A DNA stretch of 64,000 nt from Noviherbaspirillum aerium (GTDB lineage: Bacteria > Pseudomonadota > Gammaproteobacteria > Burkholderiales > Burkholderiaceae_D): NCBI RefSeq assembly GCF_008929045.1, contig NZ_VFAH01000001.1:62001-126000 (forward strand). The letters run 5' to 3'. Shown piece after piece: positions 39,356-46,865 of the stretch (its first letter is position 1; each line of letters starts with the position of its first letter). The notes beneath the pieces are model-generated. The model saw only the letters and a program-made list of their open reading frames with translations, did not search any database and was not told the origin of the DNA. The translations under genes and the position numbers were made by a program.

Positions 39356-40639
39356 TCAGGCATGACTTGCCGCGGCGTGCGCGACGCTTCGAGCATCGAA
39401 GCGCACCGCGACGCAGGTGCCTTGACGGGCACCGGGTTCGATCCGGCATTCCCACCCATGCGCATCGCACACGCGCCTGACGATGGACAGGCCGATGCCC
39501 ATCCCGCCCGGCACGTCGCTGGCGCGGTAGTGGCGCTCGAATACCTGCGTGGCATGTTCGGCCGGTATGCCGACGCCGGTATCGGCAATCGTCAGTGCGC
39601 AGTCGCGATAGCCGATACGGATGTGGCCAGCGGGCGTGTAACGGACGGCGTTGCCGATCAGGTTGTCGAGCAGCAGCTGCAGCAGGGCGCTGTCGGCGGC
39701 GACCGTCACGGTATCCGGAATATCGATCTCCAGACCCACGCCGGCGCTGTCGCAGGCTGAACGGAAATGGGCCGCGCTGGTTTCCACCTGGCGCTTGAGC
39801 TCCAGCGGGCGCCGCTCGTCCAGCGCGAGCTCGCGCCCGAGGAACAGCAGGCCGCGCAGCCGGGCTTCCATCGCATCGACGGCGGCAACGATGCGCTCGG
39901 CGCGCTCGCGGCTTCGTCCAGACAGGCTGGCATCCTCGCCCAGCAGTTCGGCGCTGGTACGGATGCGGGTGAGCGGCGTGCGCAATTCATGGCTGACATT
40001 GGCGGTGAATTCCCGCTCCCGCAGCAGCAGTTCGCGGTTGCGGCTGCGATAGGCATCCAGGGCGCCGGCCAGCAGTCCCACCTCCCGGTCCAGTTCCGGA
40101 TCGCTGAACGGCGCGGCATCATCGCGCTGCACGGCCAGTGTGATACGGTCGAGCTGGCTCAGCAGCCGGCCCGACAGCCAGTAGCCGAGCCAGAGCGAAA
40201 TGGCGCTCAGCGCCAGCAGGCCGATGGCAAGATTCCACTGCAAGGCTTCCAGCCGCGCCTCATGCTCGCTGACGTCGTACATCAGGTAGACGCGTTCGGC
40301 GCCGAGGTCGCGGATGCCGACGTGGTATTCGATGTCGCGGTCGAACCATTCATGATTGCCGGCCGGACGCTGCGCATAGTCCGCCGGCAGCGGCGCCGGG
40401 GCCTTGCCGGCCGGGGTGCGGAACAGGCGCATGCGCATCGACGACAGGCCCACTTCCGGCTCGCCCTTGCCGGTCGAGTCGCGCAGGTAATTGTCGAGCG
40501 CGGCGTTGACCACTTCGTCGATCATGTCTTCTTCCTGCTCGTCGGCGCCGACGAACAGCGCGATCGCCTGGATCGTCACGGCGAAGCTGCACAGCAGCGC
40601 GAAACTCCAGGCAAGCCGCCAGCGCAGGCTACGCTTCAT
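39356..40639 (-). CDS. Two-component sensor histidine kinase
   Basis: The 427-residue inner-membrane kinase has two membrane helices (about 10-30 and 130-150) flanking a periplasmic sensor of about 100 residues. A HAMP-like linker follows, then the His-kinase dimerisation box ANVSHELRTPLTRIR and the ATP-binding domain (DNLIGNAVRYTP, IADTGVGIP, GGMGIGLSIV). Its start overlaps the end of the response-regulator gene by about 11 bases, so the pair is translated together from the regulator promoter. The signal is unknown; the sensor domain is rich in acidic residues near its start, which might bind metal ions or peptides. Confidence 0.95.
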   Translation of the reverse strand: MKRSLRWRLAWSFALLCSFAVTIQAIALFVGADEQEEDMIDEVVNAALDNYLRDSTGKGEPEVGLSSMRMRLFRTPAGKAPAPLPADYAQRPAGNHEWFDRDIEYHVGIRDLGAERVYLMYDVSEHEARLEALQWNLAIGLLALSAISLWLGYWLSGRLLSQLDRITLAVQRDDAAPFSDPELDREVGLLAGALDAYRSRNRELLLREREFTANVSHELRTPLTRIRTSAELLGEDASLSGRSRERAERIVAAVDAMEARLRGLLFLGRELALDERRPLELKRQVETSAAHFRSACDSAGVGLEIDIPDTVTVAADSALLQLLLDNLIGNAVRYTPAGHIRIGYRDCALTIADTGVGIPAEHATQVFERHYRASDVPGGMGIGLSIVRRVCDAHGWECRIEPGARQGTCVAVRFDARSVAHAAASHA

Positions 40640-41312
40640 CGGGGTTCACCATCCGGTAGCCGCGGCCATGCACGGTTTCGATCATGTTTCTTCCTTCCGG
40701 CAGCGCCAGTTCGCGCCGCAGCTGCGACAGATGGCTGCGCAGCGTGTCGCTGCTGGCCTGTGCCTGCCCCCATACCGCCTGTTCGAGTTCCTCGCGCGAA
40801 TACAGGCGCCCGGGCTGCTGCATCAGCGTCACCATCAGCTTCATGATCTTCGGCGGCAGCTTCATCGGCCGGCCCTGCCAGGTAGCGGTGCCGCTGAAGG
40901 GGTCGTAGCACAGCTCGCCGACGCGCAGGGCATTCTCGACCACCCGGCCCTGGTTGCGCTTGACCAGGGCCAGGACGCGCGCCTCGACTTCCTTGAGCGC
41001 AAAAGGCTTGACCAGGTAATCGTCGGCCCCGGCGGAAAAGCCGGCCAGCTTGTCGTCGAGCGTATCGCGCGCCGTCAGCATCAGGATCGGCACCGCCGAG
41101 CGCGCATCGCGGCGCAGGCGCTGCGCCAGCGTCAGGCCGTCGATGCCCGGCAGGCCGATATCGAGGATCACCACGTCGAACTGCTGCGTGGCCAGCAGAT
41201 GCAGCGCGGTCAGGCCATTGGGCGCGGCATCGACCTCATGGCTGCGGGCGGACAGGAAGTCGTACAGGTTGCCGGCAATGTCGGCATCGTCTTCGACGAT
41301 CAGGATACGCAT
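40629..41312 (-). CDS. OmpR/PhoB-type response regulator
   Basis: The 227-residue regulator has a receiver domain (MRILIVEDDADIAG, phospho-acceptor Asp in VVILDIGLPGIDG, Lys in YLVKPFALKE) and a C-terminal winged-helix DNA-binding domain (SSDTLRSHLSQLRREL, VHGRGYRMV). It is the partner of the overlapping histidine kinase. The start is MRILIVEDD; an in-frame upstream extension (to 41606) runs into the SDR gene and is rejected. It is separated from the SDR gene on the same strand by 40 bases, so that gene could be part of the same transcript. Confidence 0.96.
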   Translation of the reverse strand: MRILIVEDDADIAGNLYDFLSARSHEVDAAPNGLTALHLLATQQFDVVILDIGLPGIDGLTLAQRLRRDARSAVPILMLTARDTLDDKLAGFSAGADDYLVKPFALKEVEARVLALVKRNQGRVVENALRVGELCYDPFSGTATWQGRPMKLPPKIMKLMVTLMQQPGRLYSREELEQAVWGQAQASSDTLRSHLSQLRRELALPEGRNMIETVHGRGYRMVNPDEA

Positions 41313-41352
41313 GGAAGGCTGTTCCGTTCTCTGCTGTCGCGGCCAGGGGAAT

Positions 41353-42063
41353 TCACACCGAGCGCGTGATGCCGCCGTCGACGCGCAGGTTCTGGCCGGT
41401 GATATAGCCGGCGTCGGACGACAGCAGGAAGGCCACCGTCTTGGCGATCTCTTGCTTCGTCGCCTGGCGGCCCATCGGTATCTGCGCGATCGTGGCTTCG
41501 TTCTGCGCGATCGAATCGACGTAGCCGGGCAGCACATTGTTGATGCGGATGTTCGACTTCGCCACGTCGTCGGCGTAGATCTTGGTGAAGCTGGCCAAGG
41601 CGGCACGCAGCGTGGCCGAGATGGGAAAGCGCGCCGACGGCTCGAAGGCGGCGAAGGTGGAAATGTTGACGATGGCGCCGCCGCCCTGGGCCTGCATGAC
41701 CGGCGTCACCAGGCGCGCCATGCGCACCACGTTGAGCAGCAGCAGGTCGAGCCCGGCATGCCAGTCGTCGTCGCCGAGTTCCAGCAGCGGACCCTTCTTC
41801 GGATGGCCGGTGTTGTTGACCACCATGTCGATGCGGCCATGCCTTTCCATTGCCAGCGCCACCAGCTTCTGCAGGTCTTGCGCATTGTCGCTGGAACCCT
41901 GCAGCGCGATGCCGTTCAACTGCGCGGCCAGCGCATGGATGTCTTCCGAGCGCGACATCAGCACCAGGCGGCAGCCCCGTGCCGCCAGCTCGTGCGCGCA
42001 GGCCGCGCCCATGCCGCGCGATGCCGCCGTCACGACGGCTACCTTGTCCTTCATGTCACTCAT
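41353..42063 (-). CDS. SDR-family protein with altered catalytic Tyr/Lys
   Basis: This Rossmann-fold protein of about 236 residues (from MSDMKDK) has the SDR nucleotide-binding start VAVVTAASRGMGAACAHELA and the NNTG motif. In the catalytic region the family Y-x-x-x-K is missing: after the Ser-bearing strand (IVNISTFAAFEP) the sequence is ARFPISATLRAALASF, where Tyr and Lys would be expected. The end IRINNVLPGYVDS and ITGQNLRVDGGI are typical of 3-oxoacyl-ACP-reductase-like members. It may be a divergent subfamily with other catalytic residues or a binding protein. Its start could be 3 or 6 codons different. It is divergent from the DUF3717 gene. Confidence 0.85.
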   Translation of the reverse strand: MSDMKDKVAVVTAASRGMGAACAHELAARGCRLVLMSRSEDIHALAAQLNGIALQGSSDNAQDLQKLVALAMERHGRIDMVVNNTGHPKKGPLLELGDDDWHAGLDLLLLNVVRMARLVTPVMQAQGGGAIVNISTFAAFEPSARFPISATLRAALASFTKIYADDVAKSNIRINNVLPGYVDSIAQNEATIAQIPMGRQATKQEIAKTVAFLLSSDAGYITGQNLRVDGGITRSV

Positions 42064-42148
42064 CTGTCTTTCCTTTCGCAATGGTTCGCAGCGACCGGAG
42101 CGCTTTCGGCCCCGCCAGCCGCGCTGTTCTATGTTCTACAATACGCGC

Positions 42149-42370
42149 ATGGACATCACACTTCCCGAACTGGAACAGGCGATCAATTACTGGCGCGCAT
42201 TGCGTCCTTCGACCGGCGAGGAACGCGCGCTGTCGCCGGAGGTCGACCTGCTTGCCACCGTCTACGCACTCATGATCTTCCACCGCTCGCGTTCCCTTCC
42301 GCTCGACAATCTCGATGCGCCGACGCGCCAGCTCGTGGAAAACTGGCGCGCGCAGCAGCAGCAAGGCTGA
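42149..42370 (+). CDS. DUF3717 protein
   Basis: This 73-residue protein begins MDITLPELEQAINYWR and belongs to the DUF3717 family, small proteins found mainly in Burkholderiales. Function is unknown. No signal or membrane segment is visible. The conserved core is the INYWR ... LSPEV pattern. The ATG is chosen as the family start; in-frame sequence upstream overlaps the divergent SDR gene on the other strand. Convergent with the radical SAM gene. Confidence 0.85.
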   Translation: MDITLPELEQAINYWRALRPSTGEERALSPEVDLLATVYALMIFHRSRSLPLDNLDAPTRQLVENWRAQQQQG

Positions 42371-42413
42371 TCCCGGCGCTGCCGCACTATTACGTCATCA
42401 CGTCATCGCGGCG

Positions 42414-43928
42414 TCACGCCGCGAGATGCCGCGCCTGCCGCTGCGGCGCCGCATCCGCCTTCCCCGTCTTCTCCGCCTTATCGGATTTATCGGCCTTGGG
42501 CCTGGCCTTGTGCGCCTGCCCGGCATAGTCGCTGTCGACCAGCGCGTCGGCCGCGTTGCCATCCATGCCGCGGCTGCGCAGCCATTGCGCCACCAGCGAG
42601 GCCAGCTTGTCGAGCGCGATGCGGTGCGTCGCATCGGTATGCGCATACAGCCAGTCGGACAGCGCCATGAAGCTGGCGAACGGCGCATCGCCCAGGATCG
42701 CCGGCAGCGTATTGGCGAAGCGTCCCGAATTCGCCACCAGGTCCCAGTAGCGGGCGAAGCGCACCAGCCGCTGCATGGTGGCGAAGTCGATGCGGTCGGT
42801 GGCGAGGATGGTGTACGGCGGATAGGGATCGAACACCAGACCGAAGGCTTCCGTATGCCGGATGATGGGCGTGCCGCGCAGCCGCTTGAGGATGCCGAAC
42901 TGGATCTCGTGCGGCGCCAGCGCCACCAGCCGGTCGAAGCCTTCGGCGAAGCTGTCGATGTCTTCGCCCGGCAGGCCGGCGATCAGGTCCACGTGAAGAT
43001 GCGCATGGGAATGCTCGCGCAGCCAGCGGATGTTCTCGGCCGACTTGTCGTTGTTCTGCTTGCGGCTGATGGTGGCCTGCACTTCCGGATTGAAACTCTG
43101 GATGCCGATCTCGAACTGCAGCGTCCCCGGCGGGAATTGCTGGATTGCCTCCTTCAATGCATCCGGCAGGTGGTCGGGCACCACTTCGAAATGGGCGAAC
43201 ACCGGATCATCGGGATGGGCCGCCAGCTTGTCGAGGAAGAACCGCATGATCCGCAGGCTGGACTTGATGTTGAGGTTGAAAGTGCGGTCGACGAACTTGA
43301 ACAGCCGCGAGCCGCGCGCATGCAGGCTTTCCAGCTCGGCAAGAAACTTGTCGAGATCGAAGGGCCAGGCGGTCTTGTCGAGCGAGGACAGGCAGAATTC
43401 GCACTTGAACGGGCAGCCGCGCGAGGCCTCGACATACAGCGTGCGGTGGGCCACATCCTGGTCGGTGTAATGGCCGTAGGGCAAGGCGATGTCGTCGAGC
43501 GGCGGCTGCACGCCGGCATGGATCTTCATCAGCGGCTTGGGGCCGTTGAGAATCTGCCGGCACAATTGCGGGAAGCTGACGTCGCCCCAGCCGGTGATCA
43601 GGTAATCGGCCAGCTGCACGATGCGCTGTTCCTGCGGCTCGTACGACACTTCCGGGCCGCCGAGCACGATGACGACTTCCGGCGCGACGCGCTTGAGCAG
43701 CGCCACCACCCGGGTGGTTTCCTCGACATTCCAGATATAGACGCCGAAGCCGATGATGCGCGGCCCGTGCGCCAGCAGGCGCTCGACCACGTCGGTGGTC
43801 TTGGCGCCGATCACGAATTCCTGCAGCCGGGTGATGTCCCGCAGCTCGCCCATGTTGGCAAGCAGGTAACGCAGTCCCAGCGAGGCATGGGTGTAGCGGG
43901 CGTTGAGGGTGGACAGCAGGATGGTCAT
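42414..43928 (-). CDS. B12-binding radical SAM protein (DUF4080 type)
   Basis: The 504-residue protein has an N-terminal cobalamin-binding domain (about 1-130; MTILLSTLNARYTHASLGLRY) and a radical SAM core with the 4Fe-4S motif RGCPFKCEFC (C-x3-C-x2-C). The C-terminal 150 residues match the DUF4080 type. Such proteins use S-adenosylmethionine radicals and cobalamin, often for methylation at unreactive carbons; the substrate here is unknown. The last 50 residues are Lys/Asp/Ala-rich. Start at MTILLST is favoured because the upstream in-frame extension contains no family features. It stands alone between convergent DUF3717 and the acyl-CoA ligase. Confidence 0.88.
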   Translation of the reverse strand: MTILLSTLNARYTHASLGLRYLLANMGELRDITRLQEFVIGAKTTDVVERLLAHGPRIIGFGVYIWNVEETTRVVALLKRVAPEVVIVLGGPEVSYEPQEQRIVQLADYLITGWGDVSFPQLCRQILNGPKPLMKIHAGVQPPLDDIALPYGHYTDQDVAHRTLYVEASRGCPFKCEFCLSSLDKTAWPFDLDKFLAELESLHARGSRLFKFVDRTFNLNIKSSLRIMRFFLDKLAAHPDDPVFAHFEVVPDHLPDALKEAIQQFPPGTLQFEIGIQSFNPEVQATISRKQNNDKSAENIRWLREHSHAHLHVDLIAGLPGEDIDSFAEGFDRLVALAPHEIQFGILKRLRGTPIIRHTEAFGLVFDPYPPYTILATDRIDFATMQRLVRFARYWDLVANSGRFANTLPAILGDAPFASFMALSDWLYAHTDATHRIALDKLASLVAQWLRSRGMDGNAADALVDSDYAGQAHKARPKADKSDKAEKTGKADAAPQRQARHLAA

Positions 43929-44008
43929 TTGGGAAACAGCGGGATGGGGAGCCGCTATTTTACGCCTGACGGGACGGGAGAGAGGGCCAGCGGGGGGCGG
44001 GCAAACGT

Positions 44009-44063
44009 GCAAGACCCCTGTGGCTCCCTCCCCGTGGAAGGGAGGCAACTACCGGGGTCTTGC
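44009..44063. repeat. Long imperfect inverted repeat
   Basis: GCAAGACCCC (44009-44018) pairs with GGGGTCTTGC (44054-44063), and inner CCCTCC / GGAGG bases also pair. It lies between the radical SAM start and the ligase stop. Next to it, at 44109-44127, GACACC occurs in three tandem copies. Confidence 0.75.
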
Positions 44064-44127
44064 CGAATTGCGATGAAGATCAGCTTCGAGGGATAGTGCG
44101 GATCAACACCGACACCGACACCGACAC

Positions 44128-45804
44128 TTATACCTTCGCCGCTTCCTGCGCCGCCATCTCCTTCTCCTGCAGGCTGCGCCACATCACCTTGCCGGTCGCC
44201 GACTTCGGCAGCGCATCGACGAACTCCACGATCTTCGGCACCTTGTAGGCGGCCATCTTTTCCTGCGCCCACTGGATGATGTCTTCCGCAGCCGCGTCGG
44301 CGCCGGGCCGCCTGACGATCACCGCCTTGACGGTTTCGCCGCGGTAGGGATCGCGCGCGGCGATGATGCAGCATTCCTGCACCGCCGGGTGCTGGTACAT
44401 CATCGACTCCACTTCCGCCGGCCACACCTTGAAGCCGCTGGCATTGATCATGCGCTTGAGGCGGTCGGTGAAGAAGTAGAAGCCCTCCTCGTCCATGTAG
44501 CCGAGATCGCCGGAACGGAAGAAGCGCTTGCCGTCGAGTTCGGCGAAGGCTTCCGCGGTCTTTTTCGGATCATTCCAGTAGCCCTGGAACACCTGCGGGC
44601 CATGGATCCAGATCTCGCCGTTCTCGCCCTGCGGCACTTCCTTGAGCGTGACCGGATCGACGATGCGCGCATCGACGTTCAGGTAGGGCACGCCGAGGCA
44701 TTGCTGCTTCATCCGGTTGGGCGGATTGACATGCGAGGCGGCCATGGTCTCGGACAGGCCGTAGCCTTCCATGTAGGTCTGGCCGGTCAGCTGCAGCAGC
44801 TTCTGCGCGATCGCCGCCGGCATCGCCGCGCCGCCGCCGGAGACGCGCTGCAGCTTGGAGATGTCGTATTCGCCCAGGCGCGGATTGGACAGGAAGTCGA
44901 TCATCATGGTCGGTATCAGCGTCCAGGTCGTCACCTTGTAGCGGGTGATCAGCTGGCCGGCCGCATCGCGGTCCCAGCGCGGCAGCACCACGATGGTGCC
45001 GCCGGTGTAGATCATCGCATTCATCACCGACTGCATGCCGGTGACATGGAAGAAGGGCAGCACCGCCAGCGTCACATGGTCGGGCGCCATCGGGCCGGAC
45101 CAGGTCGGGCTGGCGACGGCGTTGAACATCACCGAGCGATGGGTGTGCACGCAGCCCTTGGGCTTGCCGGTGGTGCCGGAGGTATAGGGCATGCAGGCGC
45201 GGTCGTCGGGACCGGCCTGGTGCGGGCCGGGTGCATGGCCGGCGGCCAGCGCTTCCTTCCACGGCGTCACGCCCGGCATGGCCGGCACCGCATAGGGCGC
45301 GCGGACGAAATCGGGCACGTTGAGTTCCGTCGGCGCGATCAGGTAATCGGAATAGGCTGCGGCAACCACCTGCGTCAGGCAGGTCTTGCCGATCAGCGGC
45401 GCGATGCGCGAAAAGATTTCCTGCGAGACCAGCGCCACCTTGGCGCCGCTGTCCTCGACATAATGTTCGAGCTCGTCGGTCATGAGCATCGGATTGACCG
45501 GCACCACCATCGCATCGGCGCGCATGACCGCGTAATAGGCAATGATGAACTGCGGGCTGTTCTGCATGTCCAGCAATACGCGGTCGCCGCGCTGCACGCC
45601 GCAGGCCTGCTGCAGGTAGCCGGCCAGCGCCAGCACCTGTTCATGGACCTGCGCGTAGGTCAGCACGGTGTCGTAGAAGATGATGGCCGGCTTGTTCGGA
45701 TAGCGCAGGGCCGATACCTGCAGGTTGGCATAGACGCTGGTGTCGGGCGTGGTGATGGCGCGCGGCATGCCTGCCGGCCAGTGGGCGTAGTGAAGCGTGT
45801 TCAT
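44128..45804 (-). CDS. Acyl-CoA synthetase (AMP-forming), fatty-acid type
   Basis: This 558-residue enzyme activates a carboxylic acid to its CoA thioester through an acyl-adenylate. The ATP-binding motif is MPYTSGTTGKPKGCVHTH. Further motifs are GYGLSET, GEIWIHGPQVFQGYW, RFFRSGDLGYMDEEGF and the Lys-bearing end ALPKSATGKVMWR. Overall order and length fit medium- or long-chain acyl-CoA ligases. The substrate is not defined by sequence. It is monocistronic, divergent from the gst gene. Confidence 0.92.
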   Translation of the reverse strand: MNTLHYAHWPAGMPRAITTPDTSVYANLQVSALRYPNKPAIIFYDTVLTYAQVHEQVLALAGYLQQACGVQRGDRVLLDMQNSPQFIIAYYAVMRADAMVVPVNPMLMTDELEHYVEDSGAKVALVSQEIFSRIAPLIGKTCLTQVVAAAYSDYLIAPTELNVPDFVRAPYAVPAMPGVTPWKEALAAGHAPGPHQAGPDDRACMPYTSGTTGKPKGCVHTHRSVMFNAVASPTWSGPMAPDHVTLAVLPFFHVTGMQSVMNAMIYTGGTIVVLPRWDRDAAGQLITRYKVTTWTLIPTMMIDFLSNPRLGEYDISKLQRVSGGGAAMPAAIAQKLLQLTGQTYMEGYGLSETMAASHVNPPNRMKQQCLGVPYLNVDARIVDPVTLKEVPQGENGEIWIHGPQVFQGYWNDPKKTAEAFAELDGKRFFRSGDLGYMDEEGFYFFTDRLKRMINASGFKVWPAEVESMMYQHPAVQECCIIAARDPYRGETVKAVIVRRPGADAAAEDIIQWAQEKMAAYKVPKIVEFVDALPKSATGKVMWRSLQEKEMAAQEAAKV

Positions 45805-45973
45805 TGTCTCCGTCCGTTTTTTTAATGTGACGACTGATTATAAGGGGATGTCGATTGCGGCGCGCAACAGCAGGATTCTGCACTCTCAACTACCATTGGG
45901 AATGTCAACCGCTTCACAATTTGATGCCGGTTAAGCCGGTGATTCCATCAGGCGCAATACCAAGGAGGATTCC

Positions 45974-46588
45974 ATGAAACTGTATTTTTCGCCGGGCGCA
46001 TGCTCGCTGTCGCCGCATATCGTGCTGCATGAACTCGGGTTGGAGTTCGAGCGGGAAAAGGTCAATCTTGCAGAGAAGAAAACCGCGAGCGGCAATGATT
46101 ATCGCGCGGTCAATCCCAAGGGCTATGTGCCCGCGTTGCAGCTCGACAATGGCGATGTGCTGACCGAAGGCCCCGCCATCGTGCAATACCTTGCCGATCA
46201 GCACCCCGGCAAGCAACTGGTCCCGCCCGCTGGAACGATCGAGCGCTACCACCTGATCGAATGGCTCAATTTCATTTCGACCGAAGTGCACAAGTCCTTC
46301 TCGCCGCTGTTCAAGCCGGGCACGCCCGACGAAACCAAAAAGACAGCGCTGGACACGCTGGCGACGCGGCTGGAATTCGTCAACCAGAAACTGCAGGGCA
46401 AGGATTACCTGAACGGCAGCCAGTTCAGCGTGGCCGACGCCTATCTTTTCACGGTGCTGCGCTGGGCGGAACCGATGAAGATCGACCTTGGCCGCTGGCC
46501 GGCGGTGCAAGCGTATTTCGAACGGGTCGGCGCGCGGCCGGCGGTTCATGCGGCGCTGCTGGCTGAAGGATTGATGAAGCAGGCTTGA
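45974..46588 (+). CDS. gst: Beta-class glutathione S-transferase
   Basis: This 204-residue cytoplasmic GST conjugates or reduces electrophiles with glutathione. The beta-class hallmarks are present: Cys10 in FSPGACSLS and His106 in EVHKSF. The thioredoxin-like N-terminal domain ends with VNPKGYVPAL and LTEGPAIVQYLAD; the helical C-terminal domain has GSQFSVADAYLFTVL. Length is standard. An AGGAGG site precedes the ATG by 5 bases. Probably a single-gene unit. Confidence 0.95.
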   Translation: MKLYFSPGACSLSPHIVLHELGLEFEREKVNLAEKKTASGNDYRAVNPKGYVPALQLDNGDVLTEGPAIVQYLADQHPGKQLVPPAGTIERYHLIEWLNFISTEVHKSFSPLFKPGTPDETKKTALDTLATRLEFVNQKLQGKDYLNGSQFSVADAYLFTVLRWAEPMKIDLGRWPAVQAYFERVGARPAVHAALLAEGLMKQA

Positions 46589-46865
46589 CGAGGCGGCCCT
46601 GACGAGCGCGCCGCAGGCAAGAGCCTGTTGCAGTTGCGCCGGGGCCTGAACTCGGGAAGCAGTGCCGCGTCTAATTTTGCATCGATTGCAACACCGACGG
46701 GCTTGCCGCCCGCCGGATGCGGTCTGCGCCGGCCCGCTCGATGCGCGCCGGCATTGACCTTGCCCACCGACTCTCTGACATGCCGCCCATGAACCCGCAC
46801 CGCACAAACGCATCTTGCCTTCGCTTTGGTTGCATGCCGGCGGGACCGGCTGCGAGGATCCGCGC
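46589..46865. other. Intergenic region before the second GGDEF/EAL gene
   Basis: No gene or RNA seen in 277 bases. It presumably carries the promoter for the GGDEF/EAL gene; no clear boxes. Confidence 0.4.

Noticed and set aside
46589-46865. tRNA or small RNA in intergenic gaps
   Set aside because: I looked for the T-loop GGTTCGAATCC pattern and cloverleaf arms in all gaps and saw none.
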